This document shows positions 1 to 12,858 of a stretch of 64,000 nt of DNA, piece after piece (the stretch's first letter is position 1; every line of letters starts with the position of its first letter). This stretch comes from Phycomyces nitens (taxonomy: Eukaryota; Mucoromycota; Mucoromycetes; Mucorales; Phycomycetaceae). The DNA lies in the NCBI GenBank assembly GCA_022702545.1, contig JAHRBC010000002.1:3410001-3474000 (forward strand), read 5' to 3'. The notes under the pieces are model-generated. The model saw nothing but the letters and a program-made list of their open reading frames with translations, had not been told where the DNA came from and ran no database searches. A program made the translations under genes and the position numbers.

Positions 1-666
1 TCTGAGCGCACACAGACGGGTATTTGGTTATGGAACTGGTAAAGAACAGCAAACAGGACCCCATATCTATATGCATATATACATATAGATATATATTGGT
101 GTGAGGATTTGAAAGATAAACCCCTTTAGACTTACGGTCCACTCGCGATACTCTTTAACCCAAATCTATCGCCAATCAAGAGCCCTGACTGCAACAAAGT
201 ACAGGTAATCATTGATATCATGATAAATGCCTATAGAAAAAAAAAAGGTCAATATAGACAGATATATATATATAAGTGTGTGTTCTTACGGTGTATTTGG
301 CCGTTCCATAACGACGTTCAATCACCCTCATACGATATATAAGCCATGTTCCAATCACAGTTGTGCCGATACTTCCAAATGCCCAATGGGTAGATAGGAG
401 ACGTAACAGCTATTCAGATAAACCCCCCAAACAGTTAAACTTGTCAGACAAACTGTACTAGAATCAAAAGAGATCATTTACTCCATGATGAGTCAGAGGT
501 AGTTGAAGACTTGTGTCATGACGTGCTTCCAACACCTTGGTTAGGACAGAGCATCCTCCAACCACAGACACAAGGAACCTAGAGGCAGGTGCATGGCGGA
601 ATCCTTCAAGATTGATTAATGATCATCCAGTTGGCAATCCTAGCCAAATACTGTACCTGTGGACAT
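1..666 (-). CDS. DSC2/UBAC2-like rhomboid-fold ER membrane protein (5' part; 3' end outside window)
   Basis: Exon model, complement: 657-666, 482-603, 290-409, 136-230, <1-66; every junction is GT/AG and keeps frame. The first coding exon is only 10 nt (M-S-T-G split). The product starts MSTGFRHAPASRFLV, then has several membrane segments, and carries the signature RMRVIERRYGTAKYTAF. That signature matches the family pattern FRIFERRYGSRKFASF of UBAC2 and fungal Dsc2, followed by a conserved SGPYGVLFAVLYQ segment. Family role: Dsc2 is a pseudo-rhomboid subunit of the Golgi/ER Dsc E3 ubiquitin ligase (SREBP processing, membrane protein quality control). UBA domains, if present, would lie beyond the left edge. 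Identification rests on the N-terminal ~135 residues only; another rhomboid-like pseudoprotease is the main alternative. Confidence 0.72.
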
Positions 667-1351
667 GTTGAAAGGGGGAGCAAGGACTGGCGTTCCTGCA
701 AGTATCTCATTGGCTATCCAGTTACACATGAAAATAATTGCTGAAATTTAGATTCCTTATCCATGTCGGAAACCCAAAAAGAGAGAGAGAGGGAGAGAAG
801 ACTATATTGAAAATCATTGGTATATAAAGTTCATTTGTGGGTATATTTATAGAAAGGACAAGCCAATTGTACAGTGCTATATAAGTTTGTTTGAATAGTA
901 AATATCTAGGGATCCCATCGACATCATAGCCAATTCTTATTGCTCTTGTTTATCTTGCTTTGTTTGCTCAGTAGACCGAAATATTAGGCGTATGGGTACA
1001 CATTTCACAAGATTCCTCTATTAGAGGGAGGGGGGGGAGGGATACACGATGGCGTGAGAGCCAAAGATTATTTTTTTATTTATTTATTTATTTCGTGGGA
1101 AGCTCCATGATAAAGTGAGCAACACTGATGATTCAAATAATACCAATTTTGCCAGGTAAATTGCATTACATTGCATTACATCCATATCTTTATCAAAGCC
1201 GTCTTTATTGGGTTTAATGATGTTATTATATTGGGTGAAAGACTAGGTTAGGTAAAGGGCAAAAAAAAGAAAAAAAGACATTGTCATTGGGACTAATAAA
1301 TACTTGTTATTATTATTATGATTAAATGATTATTATATACGATTTTTTTTC
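667..1351. other. Intergenic, DSC2-like upstream / H+-ATPase downstream region
   Basis: No coding signal was found on either strand. It holds purine-rich (gagagagaggg) and poly-T/A stretches, a short direct repeat of ttgcattaca near 1157-1180, and the 3' flank of the ATPase gene. It must contain the promoter of the DSC2-like gene; no clear TATA box was identified. Confidence 0.6.
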
Positions 1352-4300
1352 TTAGTAACTTGGCGGAGGTCTTTCTATAGACCCTCCGTCGTTCTGCCAG
1401 TCCATCTCATGCTGCTGTTGAAACAATTTTGCACGAGTAATCTTATTGTTGCTCTTTGCATTTCGGCGCTGGAGAGTATGGTTCCAGAGGTTGATCGTCC
1501 ATACCTTGACGATATCGACAACCAAAAAGGTGGCAAGCGAGATGGCCAAGACAATCAGACCGCGAGGCCAGCCAATTCCAGATATATTTTGGTCTTCGCC
1601 AAACACGCCGTATACAGACAAGATGAGGGCAATCACTTGGGTTCCCAATACAACCACAGTGAATGGCCAAGAGGGAATGTTACGCCAGCAGTAGGTCTCG
1701 ATACGTGTGGAAAAGATTACAAAATGGGGAGCTAGCAATGGCAGTTAGTATTAGTGGTCAGTAATGATTATCACTAAGCCATTCTTGCTCACCAGATGAG
1801 ATGTGGAGGTACATGAGGGTGGCCAGCTCGCCTGGAGTCACCTTGAGAACGTCTCTAAAGATGTAAAAGTGCGCAAAGGAAAACAGTGATAAAACAAGGG
1901 ACAGGACACACGACAAGAACATCAGCAACTCCAGTCTCCAACGATCTGGCTTGAGGGATATGCTGACATTGTCGACTGCCATCACAAGAGTGGCTGCATC
2001 ATTCAAAACAGAGATAAGGATCAAGAATACGGGTGGCATGCGCCAATCCTCGGCAAGTGTGATGACAAAGAAAAACACCAGAAAATGGAGGGTGGATGTG
2101 ATGCGGTAGAGTGCATACGATTGCAGGCGCTGGAAGATTATACGGGATGTCTTGATGCCCTCAATAATTGCAGCCAACCCGGGAGTCAAGAGAACAATGT
2201 CTGATGCAGACCTGGCTGCGTCCGTGCTACCATGGACAGCAATACCGACATTAGCCTAGACAGAGTATGGTTAGATGGCTAGTTGGGTAGGTCGTCAAGG
2301 ACTCTTTCTTTACCTTTTTCAATGCGGCTGCATCATTGACACCATCACCGGTCATGGCAACAAAGTACCCTTGGTTTTGGAGCAGTTCCACGACCCTGTA
2401 CTTGTGCTCTAGGACATTACATTATTTAATACGTTATATATATATATATTGGATTCTGGTCATTTTATTACCTGGTATGACACGGGCAAATCCATCGGCA
2501 TTTATGCATCGTTGAGTGATAACCTCGTCAGACTGGTTGGGCTCAACAAGTTCACTGGCGTCCAAGATCTCTGTGCCCATGCCAAGACGATGTGCAACCT
2601 CACGGGCAATAACCGTCTGGTCACCGGTCACCATCTTGACTGTGATACCATACTTTGCACACTCGCGAATCGTCTCGGCCGAGTCGTGTCGTGGAGGATC
2701 AATCAGACTAAACATGCCGACCAGGATCCATTTGCCGTCAGATATGGTACGGGCAACACCAAGCGAACGAAGACCACGGCCGGCCATGGTGTCAACAATT
2801 CTTGAGGCCTCTGGGTCTCCTCCAACTAGGTCAATGATCACCTGAGGAGCTCCCTTGGCCACTCTAAAGGTATTGTGGGTACTTTCTTCAAATACAGATG
2901 CCTGTGACATCTTTTCGGTGGGGTTAAAGGGCATAAACGATGTAACCTTGTAGCCTTGGACCTTGTGGCTTCCCAGGGGGTCAACCAAGGGATGAGATTG
3001 CTCAGCAGCTGTCCGGATCGCATATTCGATTGGGTCCGTGGTCCCGATTTCGGAAGACAGGTAAGAATACAGCAAGATGTCCTCTTTGGTGTGTCCATTT
3101 ACGAGGTAGGGCTCATCAAAGGTCAGTTCATTCAAGGTGAGTGTTCCGGTCTTGTCGCTGCAGAGAATCGACACTGAAGCAAACTCTTCTACGGCCGTGA
3201 GTCTCTTGACAATGACTTGTTTCTTTGCCAATTGCTTTGCTCCAACAGCCATGGTGACTGACATGACGGTTGGCAGTCCAACCGGGATACTAGTTAATAG
3301 ACAATTTATATATTAGACAATGAAATCATCAATGAGTTGGTGGTTCTCAACAACATACGCTGCAATAGTAAGAACGACCATTTCTTTGAGAGCATTGAGA
3401 ACATCTTGTCCGGTTACTTCGCCATTCTTGATCTTTTGTTCGACTAGATTGTAGATAAAGATGACCGAGACAAGAAGAATAGAGGCAGCGATCAAAAAGT
3501 TGCCAATGTAATTGATCACTTTCTGGAAATTGCCTGCGTCTGTGGAGATATTGATCAGTCCAGCTGCTCGTCCAATAAAGGTGTGTTTGCCGGTACGGAC
3601 GACGATGGCCAGTTGTTGTCCTTGCTTGACAATGCAAGACGAATAGACAATGTCTCCAGCCCTCTTTCGAATCGGCAGAGATTCGCCTGTCAACGCACTC
3701 TGGTCACACTGTAGATCTCCTTCGGTTGCCTCTCCTGAGGCCCCTAGACCAAGGAGTCGGGCGTCTGCTGGCACAATATCTCCCAGACGGACCACAAGTA
3801 TATCGCCAATAACAAGTTCGGTTGCATCGACCTGGACTAACTCGCCATTTCTCCAGCACTTTGATTTGAGGGCTAGACTTTGTTTAAGGGCATCAATGGC
3901 TGATTCAGCCTTTGACTCTTCGGCATAGCCAATGACAGCATTGATAATCAGCATTGCCAAGATGATACCAAAGTCTACCCAATCACTGGTTACTGCTGTG
4001 AGAATTACCGAGAGTTCCATCAGGTAGGCAATGGCGCCAGTAACTATAATTAAATACATTTACAAAAATATAAAAATCATCAATACATGTACTACATAGA
4101 AACCCTATTGTCGCCTTGTACAATTAGATAAGACCCTAATGGGAGAGAGAGGGCTTACAGAAGCTAAGGAAATGCAGTAACTTGTTGCGCTTAGTCTCCT
4201 GTAGCTCGTTTCGCCCAAACAGCGCCAGACGTTCTGCAACCTCGGTGTCTGTGAGGCCATATGAGGGTGGTGTGTTTAGATAAGCCTCCATATCTGGTGC

Positions 4301-4387
4301 GATTTCGTCTATCCACTCTCGCTTCTCGGGGCCGCCTTGGGGCCTTGAGGTGAGCGGGTGGTTTTCCTGGACTGGGGGTTTGTTCAT
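1352..4387 (-). CDS. Plasma-membrane H+-ATPase (P3A-type P-ATPase, PMA1 family)
   Basis: Exons, complement: 4159-4387, 3359-4043, 2472-3289, 2314-2408, 1793-2255, 1352-1731; 2670 nt, 889 residues, normal for fungal PMA1. It pumps protons out of the cell using ATP, energising nutrient uptake. Seen in order: cytoplasmic N-tail; membrane pair with [10 protein letters not shown]; actuator-domain TGES (about 195-198); PVGLP membrane motif; phosphorylation motif CSDKTGTLT with Asp at about 350; KGAPQ nucleotide-binding loop; TGDGVND (about 597-603); and C-terminal membrane helices with [14 protein letters not shown]. The short C-terminal tail ends ERPPPSY. The start chosen is the ATG at 4387; an upstream in-frame TTG is ignored. 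Intron 1 (4044-4158) is supported by [15 protein letters not shown] continuity. It is divergent from the mannosyltransferase gene. Confidence 0.95.
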
Positions 4388-4994
4388 CAAAGGCCGGGTT
4401 TAAAGCAAGAAAAGAAGAAAAAGACACCTCTAGATGTATATAATAATAACAACAACAAAAAAGAGGGGGGAAGAGAACTAACAAGAAAGAAACATATGAA
4501 ATACACCACAAGTTGATTTTTGTACAATTCTCTAGCCTCAACTGGTTGTGACGTATAATGTGCATCTGTAACCTACGACTGTGGCTCAGAAGCTATGAGG
4601 TATAGATCAAGGCTTATACAACTTGAGTGCCTAATAATAATACGCTTACAAAAAGACTCTGTATTACTTTTATATTTAATTAACGGTCGAATGGAGCACA
4701 TTAAAAAGGCAGCGTGTATGAGGACCAAATGTTATTATATTGTAATATTGTTATTTATATTGTATATTTTAAATATCTCTCTGTAATTCGTCTTGGCTGG
4801 GTTGATCACTGGTGTCTCCGCCCAAAATCCATAGGGATCTGCAATATAAAAATTAAAATATATAATATAATATAATATAATATATATATATACTCTCGGG
4901 AAGGTCGAAAAAGGAGGGGGAGGGGAATTATACAAACTTATTTTTTTATTTTATTTTATTTACCTCTTTCTCCTTCTCCCTTTCCTTTCTAAAG
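4388..4994. other. Divergent promoter region between H+-ATPase and mannosyltransferase
   Basis: 607 bp separate the two start codons. The stretch is AT-rich with a TATAA(T) microsatellite around 4858-4892 and pyrimidine-rich sequence (ttacctctttctcc...) immediately before the plus-strand start, typical of a 5' leader. Short ORFs here show no recognisable domain. Confidence 0.6.
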
Positions 4995-6325
4995 ATGGCC
5001 ACCTTACCTTCATTAAAGTCAAGGCTGGCAGTCCGTATAGCCGCCCTTCTGTCTGTCCTTATCATTGGTCTATATCTGTCCGTCTCCTACATTCCAGTCA
5101 GGAACAGTTCTATAGATCCCCTCCTGTCATCTCAAAACAACAAGTGGATCTTTAGCAATCCCTTGACCATCAGTCATCCCGATCCTCGCTGGAGAGCAGC
5201 ATTTGTTACGTTTGTTGACGGTGAAAGAAGTGCCCTCACAAAACTACGCCAGACGATCCGCAATCTCGAAGACAATTTCAATCATGCCCATGGCTACCCA
5301 TACATCATCTTTAGTCATGAAGCCTTGTCAGATGAGTACAAGGAACTTGCTAGCTCTCTTGCCAGTGGAAATGTCACCTTTGAACACCTTGGCTCAGACA
5401 TGTACGGCTATGCAAACTCCACTGACCTTACAAAGGCTGCCAATGCCAGAGTGGACATGAAGGATGTCATGTTTGGTGATAGTGAAGGATATCGGTTCCA
5501 GTCTCGCTTCATGGCTGGTTTGATCTTTCGGTAAGTCCAGAATGAACTTGAGACCAATCTAATATACCTAATCTTTTGTGCCTATATAGCCATCCTGCGC
5601 TGAAAGAACTGGATTACTACTGGAGATTTGAGCCTGGAACTGAATACATTTGTCCCATCGATTTTGATCCTTTTCAGTACATGCACATTAATAAGAAGAA
5701 GTTTTCATTCTCAATGGCTTTATATGAGTACCACGAGGTGATGCCAACCTTGTATGATACAACCCTCAAATTCGCTCAAGAGCATCTCAAGTGGATTCAG
5801 CCCATTGAAAGTGAAGCCAGTCTCTGGGACTTTATTCTCGATGCAGACTCCAAGGACTTTAACCGTTGTCACTTTTGGAGTAACTTTCAGGTAAGTTAAT
5901 AAGCAATGGCATGTTTGGGTCCAGAGACTAATTTAAAAAATAAATAAAAAAAGATTGCAGACTTGAGCTTTTACCGCAGTGAGCAGTTTCAGACGTTTTT
6001 CGACTATATTGACGAGTCTGGTGGATTCTTTTATGAGAGATGGTAAGGGTTCAAGACAAAGGGTTCATTTGGCTATAGCATTTTGCTCATATTGTCCATT
6101 AGGGGAGATCCGGTTATCCATACCTTAGCTGCTGTCATGTTCTTGAAAAAGGAAGAGGTTCACTTTTGGGAGGATGTTGGTTACCGTGTGGCCAACTACT
6201 TTACCCATTGTCCAGCAGAAAAGTCGCTCTATTCAAGATGCTCCTGTCGCCCGGATAAGAACTTTGATTATGATGGCTACAGCTGTTTACGTTTCTTCAA
6301 GAAGCCTACCTTAGAAGGGCTCTAG
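4995..6325 (+). CDS. GT15 alpha-1,2-mannosyltransferase (KTR/MNT family)
   Basis: Exons 4995-5530, 5590-5890, 5954-6042, 6103-6325; 1149 nt, 382 residues. It is a Golgi type II membrane enzyme that transfers mannose from GDP-mannose onto N-/O-linked glycans. Residues about 9-35 form a signal-anchor helix after a short basic N-tail. Family motifs seen: RAAFVTFVDGERSALTKLR; GYRFQSRFMAGLIFRHPAL; YYWRFEPGTEYICPIDFDPF (the acidic pair typical of the active site); HFWSNFQIADLSFYRSEQF; and FFYERWGDPVIHTLAAVMFL, followed by HCPAEKSLYSRCSCRP with the conserved cysteines. Exon 3 must begin after aaaaaag at 5953, because the nearby gcag would create a stop. It ends convergently, 231 bp from the glutamate decarboxylase gene. 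Confidence 0.95.
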
Positions 6326-6556
6326 ATAAAATCGCTTTACATAAAACGGTCAGGTCTTTTCCATGTACAATATTATCCATAAACGTTCACAAATCAAGTC
6401 TTGTAAAAGACATTAAGCCCAAACGATTGTATAGAAATTTGATATTGGCTTGAATTTATATTTTATATTTTATTTTTCAAACAAAAAAAATGTACTTGTG
6501 CGTAAGATATATAAGGGGAATGAAAGTGATATTGAAAAAAAGGGTGTCTTATTTAT

Positions 6557-8997
6557 CTAACAGATGCCAAAAGAAGGGTTGACTTCTTCACCTTCGGCAT
6601 CTGCAGGATCAGCAGGAAGGTAGATTGAAGAGTGTCTCTGGTGGACAGCACTCTGGTGAACCTCGTTTGCGGCAGAACTAAGATATTCGAGTAAATAAAT
6701 ATACATTGTATTCCATTTGTGCTTGAATTTACTCACCGGTGTGCTTCAATTGACTTTTCGTCAAGGAGATCCAATGTCTTTAGGACAGACACGACGTCTC
6801 TTGCGAGGAGCTCGCAACGAGAGCGAGAAAAGTCCTCGCGAACAACAACACGCAACAATTTCATGTGCTCCAATTCGTGGGCCATGGTGTAAGCAGGCAC
6901 AATCCAGCCACGCTGGCGCAGACGTCTTGCAATGTCAAACTAAGAGACGTGTTAATAAGATGGCTTCCCAACATTAGCCTTTCTTACCTCGTCATAGTGG
7001 TGAGGAGTGCTGAGACGGAAGGCAACAAGAGGAAGACCTCTTCCTCCACCTTCACTAAGGATCTCAAAGTGACCAGTTGCCTTGAGTCGCTCAGCAAGAT
7101 GATCGGCAGTGTCGGTAAGGTTGCTCATGATCTTTTGGAATCCTCGGCGACCAAGACGGATGAGTACATAGTACTGGGCAATGACGTGGGCAGCACCCTT
7201 GCTAAAGTTGACAGTGAAAGAGGCCTTTTTTTTTTGGGTGATAATAAGTAAAGATTATCCAGCTGGCTATCTGTTTACCCTTATTCTTTACCTGATCACT
7301 TCCGAGATAATTGATGTTGAAGATCAAATCCTTGGGGAGGTACTCGGGGCTTCTCCAGATGGCCCATCCTACGCCTGCATAGGTCAGGCCGTACTTGTGT
7401 CCAGATACGTTGATAGAAACAACGCGGCTCAGACGGAAATCCCTACAGACACGCATTGTATGAATACACCTTGATCGTCAGTTGAAACGCTTACCATTCA
7501 AGCTCAGGGACGACAAAGGGAGCGACAAAGCCACCACTGAAAAGTAAAGGTTAGTTACGATTCCCGAGTCTATATTTATGATTGGCTTACCTGGCAGCAT
7601 CAACGTGAATTCCAACATCCCAGCCATTCTCTTCACACTTCTCTTCCAGGAGAGTGTTGATGGCCTTGACATCTTCGTAATGGCCAGTATACTATAGAGT
7701 GATTAAAATGAGCCCATTCGTGTCTTGAATCCATCTTCAAATCCAACACCCGACTTACGGTAGAACCGAGAATGGCACAGATACCAATGGTGTTCTCATC
7801 AACCAGATCAACAGCCTTTTGGGGGTCCATGTAGAGCAGGTCTGCGGTACATTCAACCTCACGACCCTCAATCTCCAGATATCTATGAGTTGCACAATAC
7901 AGTCACCTCTTTCATCAGTCTTACTTCTTCTTTTAAATCCAAGAAAAGACTAGGTTACCTCACGGCCTTGTGCCACGCCACTTGGCAATTGGCTCCCATG
8001 ACGATGTTTGGGTTCTCAGTAGAGAGACCCTTGGCTTTGCGGCCGAGTTGCCACTTTCTCTTCATGGCCAGAGTGGCCAAGATAATGGCCTCAGAGGAAC
8101 CGACGGTAGAGCAGCCAAGAGATTCAAAGCATGGGTTGTCCATGGGAGCATTGAACAGACGGGCAATCATGTTTACACAACGGTTCTATAGAATTGGCCA
8201 TCAGAAATCTGCTTTGGGCCAGATGATACAAAACTTACGCAAAGCTCGGCACTCTGGGGATATTCTTCATAATCGATAAAGTTCTTGGACAAGTTCTCGG
8301 CCATCAACTTCTCGGCCTCTTCTTCCATGTAGGTGGTTACAAAGGTAGCCAGGTTCAAAGCAGGGTTTCCGTCCAACTATTGAAGGGTAAGCAAAAATGT
8401 TTTAATGGTGTTGGTTGCTACTTACAGCAAGGTCATCCTTGATGAGTCTATAGGCCACAGCTTGATTAAGAAATACATGTACAATTGTCAGCAGCCGCAC
8501 TAGTAACAGTAACAATACACCCTCTTTTTTTTACGAGGGCAATTCACGACTTACTTGCTGGCATTTCATCCTGGTGTTACGAGGGAATTATTGTAGATAG
8601 TGTGAGATTATTTATTTTATAGAATGCTTGGGTTGGGTTTCTATACTATACCTCTGGCATGTCATATCTAAAGGGGGGTTGAATAAAATGTTAGTTGAGT
8701 TGATTCTGACAACCAAGACTAGCAATGTATTCTCAAGAGTATCCCAACAAGATTTGTCTTGTAGTTTTTCTTTAATGAAAACATGTCAAGATAACAAGGT
8801 CGTACCTGGGAATATCTTCAGAAGCCCAACGTGTACCGTAAATGGTAGTGTTTACGGTGTCAGGGTGGAATTCACCGTTGCTTGCGGATTCAGTGATGCG
8901 AGCTTTATGGATTGACAAGTATGAGGTTAGATGATGGCCAAGCTATTATGGAAAAGATCCATTTACCATCCGAAATAGCAGTAGAGAGAAAGACCAT
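6557..8997 (-). CDS. Glutamate decarboxylase (PLP-dependent)
   Basis: Fourteen exons, complement: 8967-8997, 8806-8902, 8652-8667, 8556-8571, 8426-8460, 8239-8376, 7959-8185, 7759-7882, 7591-7691, 7495-7536, 7292-7442, 6988-7224, 6737-6939, 6557-6677; 1539 nt, 512 residues. It converts glutamate to GABA and CO2 (GABA shunt, acid stress). Seen: [23 protein letters not shown] (written with the K of the reading frame); [55 protein letters not shown]; and the PLP-binding [10 protein letters not shown] with Lys at about 292, then [13 protein letters not shown] and [19 protein letters not shown]. Two consecutive 16-nt microexons encode YDMPE and DEMPA. The tail after the core (about 445-512) is polar and unassigned. 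All junctions are GT-AG. Confidence 0.95.
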
Positions 8998-11412
8998 TCT
9001 TGAGAGTTATTGCTTTGGATACGCAAAAAAAGAGAAAGTTGGATGAAGTGGGTTAATGGAATGCCTTGTTCTTTTATATACGCTTTGACCGGTTGCACAG
9101 AATGGTGTCTTTCTGTTGCCTTGTTTAAATCGAAATGGCTGACTTTCTCATTATTATGGAATATTTTACAATCTTAACCCGCGTTTTAGGCGTTTCTTCC
9201 GTCATTGCCCTGTAAAGCCCTTTTTTGATACGTTTGGCAAATCAACCCAATACTAAACCAGGCTGATTGTATAATACTTTTTGGTCAGTGTTGGTGCTAC
9301 GGTCATTCAGCTGTATTATCCCACCATAAAATTGGCTGTTTTTTGATGTATTCTAGTGACCCTATCCATGACATGCCAAGCACCCGGCTCAACTTTTTTT
9401 TTTGTGTACGGTCCATAGACTTCATTTGTGTTGCAGGTCTGAAATTATGATACTAATAACAAAAAAAGATATTTGGGGTAAATTAGCGATCTCTCTTTAG
9501 CTATACAGTTTATTATACACAAATGGCTGCAAACTTGGGTTTCTTGGTTTGGGAAAAATGTTAACGCTGTTTGCTTGACATTGCATTTTATTTTTACGAT
9601 CAAGAATTATCTGAATAAAATATCGGAGAAGGGATCTTATCTATCATCATTGGGTTTTTTATCTCACCCTCCGGTCCCAGTTTATTGAACGTCAATGACG
9701 GCCCCCCTCTCTTATCGCGATAAACGCTTCATAAATAATCTCTATTAAAATTATGTCTACAGAACCTCATTTCAGTTCAACTGCCGATTTCAAATATGAA
9801 CCAAAAAAAGATTTTGGGGAACATTTGTATAAAAATAATATAGGCACCAGTGAACCATTCATTGATGTCTGGGTCGATTGATGTTCACTATGTTTGGATT
9901 CTGGTTCATCTTTTAGGTGTACAGACCTTACAAATCCACACAAACTACACGTTTAAGCCATGAGAGAACCTATACATTTATAGTTGAAAGGAACCCTTGT
10001 GTAAATTCATAGCATTTTTTTTATTTTGAAAACCAATGTGTTGAGACGTAGAATTGAGTGTCCAGTATATTCAACAACAATAAAGGTCCTTGGCCCCTTT
10101 TCTTTTTGTCATGGTAACAAAGACATCTATACTTTAATGGAGAGAAGTGTTTATCTTGGCTGTCACTTATATATATATATAATCTGCTGTAGCCTTGGGT
10201 TCCATTGTTTTATCCCATATTTACTACCATTCTCTTGTACACAGCTCTAGACTTTGCACAACAATCGATAAGTCGTACTCTTTTGTTGGAAACCTTGGAT
10301 GGTCTAATATATTTTGTTAATTGGTGGCAACTACCTTGAGGCCGCAACTGTATTTCAGCCAAAGCAGTGTCAATGACATGAAATTAAGCATTTCTTATAC
10401 ACCAATTGTTATCCTAATACTGATTCTCATTCGATCTACACTTTACTGCTATATCTTTTTTTTTATCTTTCACACGTCAACCATTTCTATATAAAATCGG
10501 AATTAACTTAAAACATAATAATTATTTGGGGAAATATGTTTTCCTTTTTGCAAACAGTACGGTGGATACACAAAGATGTTGGTGTTTAAGTAGACCTAAA
10601 CGTGACTACGTGTTCTTTGTCTGGCTAATATATGTATATAAACTTTTGTGCCTGTGTGACCAACTCCAACTAAAGAGAAATGGATATTAACCCATGCATA
10701 TATACCTACCTACATGCATTCTTTCTTTTCTTTGGCTTCCTTGGGATGACCATGGCTGTGAAATCCAAAGACCCTTTGACCAATTCGATTTTTAGAAGCC
10801 CTGACTGCTTGCCAATAAACCCACAGCCTCATTATAACTCGTGCTTTCTCAAGTATCATTTACTGGGTCATTGATCTTTGCCATCAGGTTACAAACCTGC
10901 TGATTTCTTTTACGGCGACTAAAGAACTCTTCAAACTTTCCGACACAAACTACCATTGACTCAGGCCTTTGATTATGAATGACGTTACAAAAGTGAGTAA
11001 TTATAAGAGCAATAATATATATTTTGTTTTTTTGCATAGCATGATAATGGAAGTAAGTAATTCCATGGAATAAAGATAAAATTCAATCTGCAATAAAAAA
11101 TATTTTTCGGGATCATTTCTTTGATAACTTTTGAGCAAACAAGACAAATGTTATTCTAATAGCGCTATGGATCAACCCAACAAAAGGGTCATTGTATATT
11201 ATGTCATTTATAACAGCTGGTTTACCCAACTGTTCTCATTGATCTTGTCAGATAAAGGATCTAGATTCCGGGAGTTTTATAGATTTTGTTCAAAAAAACA
11301 CACACACACACACATTGGAGTTATAAAATTTAGCAAAACGCGAAAACTCGATCTTGCTATTTATTTTCAAACTAAAATATCTTTGGTTTTAGCTCAATAG
11401 TTATTATAAAAA
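8998..11412. other. AT-rich gene-poor region
   Basis: About 2.4 kb with no ORF that resembles a protein family. The short ORFs (for example 10026-10250 and 11131-11400) have AT-driven composition. The 8998-9100 part includes the glutamate decarboxylase 5' leader and a tttatata stretch near 9073. A (CA)n tract lies near 11300-11313. Confidence 0.55.
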
Positions 11413-11895
11413 ATATTGAGCGATTGTAAGCTCCACTCCAAGATGTAAATAAAATGCATGTCGTTATATTGATTTTATTCATGGTGTATACAACCAATCG
11501 ATCTAGGGATATATAAGCATAGCCTATATCTTTTGTAGTCTATATGATGAAAGCAAGACAATTATTCAATGTGAGATAGGTCCACATTTATAAATTTCTA
11601 AATCTAGTGGTATATTTTGTATGAAAAAAAAATATTTATTCAATATTTGGTCAGAGCCTCTCACAGCCACTTTAGTTATGTAGTTTTGGTTTACCTTGAC
11701 GCATATTAACATCTAATATAGTTCTAACATTCTCTATTGAACTCAAATAAGAACTATTTCATGGCCACTCGAGAATATTTAAATTTAAATCTTTTTGACA
11801 TTGCAGATTTATGTGGTATAGAAAATACAAATAAAAGTATATCTTGACAATATCTTTAAGGAAAAATGAAAAGACTGTGTGCTATTTATCAAATA
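11413..11895 (+). repeat. Left arm of long inverted repeat
   Basis: Reads from TATTGAGCG through AAGATGTAAATAAAATGCA, TCTCACAGCCACTTTAG and TATTTAAATTTAAATC to GCTATTTATC. Each segment recurs in reverse complement near 13697-14177, with scattered substitutions and small indels. Confidence 0.85.
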
Positions 11896-12619
11896 AGTGA
11901 TATTAGAAGCTATAATAAATATTTTTACAGATCAATGATGCCTATAGTAACATCAACCTGTGCTCTACTTTGGTAAATGGCAATATGTTTTAACATGCAT
12001 ATTTTTCGGGTTTTTTATAATTTCATAGTAATATAATGAGATATTAGATTCCAGTTACTCTGTAATCCACTAGCTATTACCCCGCCTAAATCCCTATAAA
12101 TACTTAGAAGGTATTTCAATTTTCCAATCTATTAATTATTTGCGAGTCGATGTAAATGCAATATTCAATGAATTTATCCTTTGAATTAGACTTAGAGAAT
12201 CTATTAGTAAATACTCTGCATATATTCTAGAGACCAAAACAATTCAATAATTACAATATTATATTATAAAAAAGAGTAATAAATTGTGTATAAATGAATA
12301 AGGATTAAAGGTTTGGGGAGTATGTGGTACTTGAGAAACCTCTTTTTTTTTAAATAGGCGATACTAAATAATAAATTCTTTAGATACACTTGCACTTGGA
12401 TCCTCTAGTTAAATAGCTTCTTTACCTGTTAAAAATGTGATGCTTTGTATTTAAAAAGATTAATAATAAATACACTATAATATGTATTTTTACTAGGTGT
12501 CTGCCAAGAGAATGTTATGGAACTCACGTGAACAAGTAAAAGTCACGACCAAAAACATATTCCGACTCCGTGACTTGCGTTTTAAAAGTTTATTTTATTC
12601 AAACGCCGATGGATTTGTC

Positions 12620-12858
12620 TATAAATAAGAGGTCGAAACCTGCCAATTCCTTTCTCTCTTCATTCGCAGTGGTAGATAAATTATTGTCTTTCCACAGATA
12701 TTGCTCCTCGTAATATGCTGGTTACTGGCGAGGATATGTTCTACCCAGTCCCAATGAGTTTTTTTATGTTTTTCTCATTGGTGGGGGAATGCTGTGAACC
12801 ACCAATATGTGTTTTAATGAACACGGTGAAAAAAAACCCCAATCAAAAAAATAAATAA
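12620..12858 (+). other. Possible small transcription unit (structured RNA or 47-codon ORF) between the inverted arms
   Basis: A TATAAATA box (12620-12627) precedes a less AT-rich stretch that stands out from its surroundings. The stretch contains stem CCTCG/CGAGG (12706-12710 with 12729-12733). It also holds two mutually exclusive 8-bp stems: CCAATGAG/CTCATTGG (12751-12758 with 12774-12781) and ATTGGTGG/CCACCAAT (12777-12784 with 12799-12806). An ATG at 12715 opens 47 codons ending at 12858, with no recognisable motif. No known snRNA signature was matched. The function is unknown. Confidence 0.3.

Noticed and set aside
4595..4935. Small ORFs in the ATPase-mannosyltransferase gap
   Set aside because: They arise from AT-rich and microsatellite sequence and show no conservation pattern.
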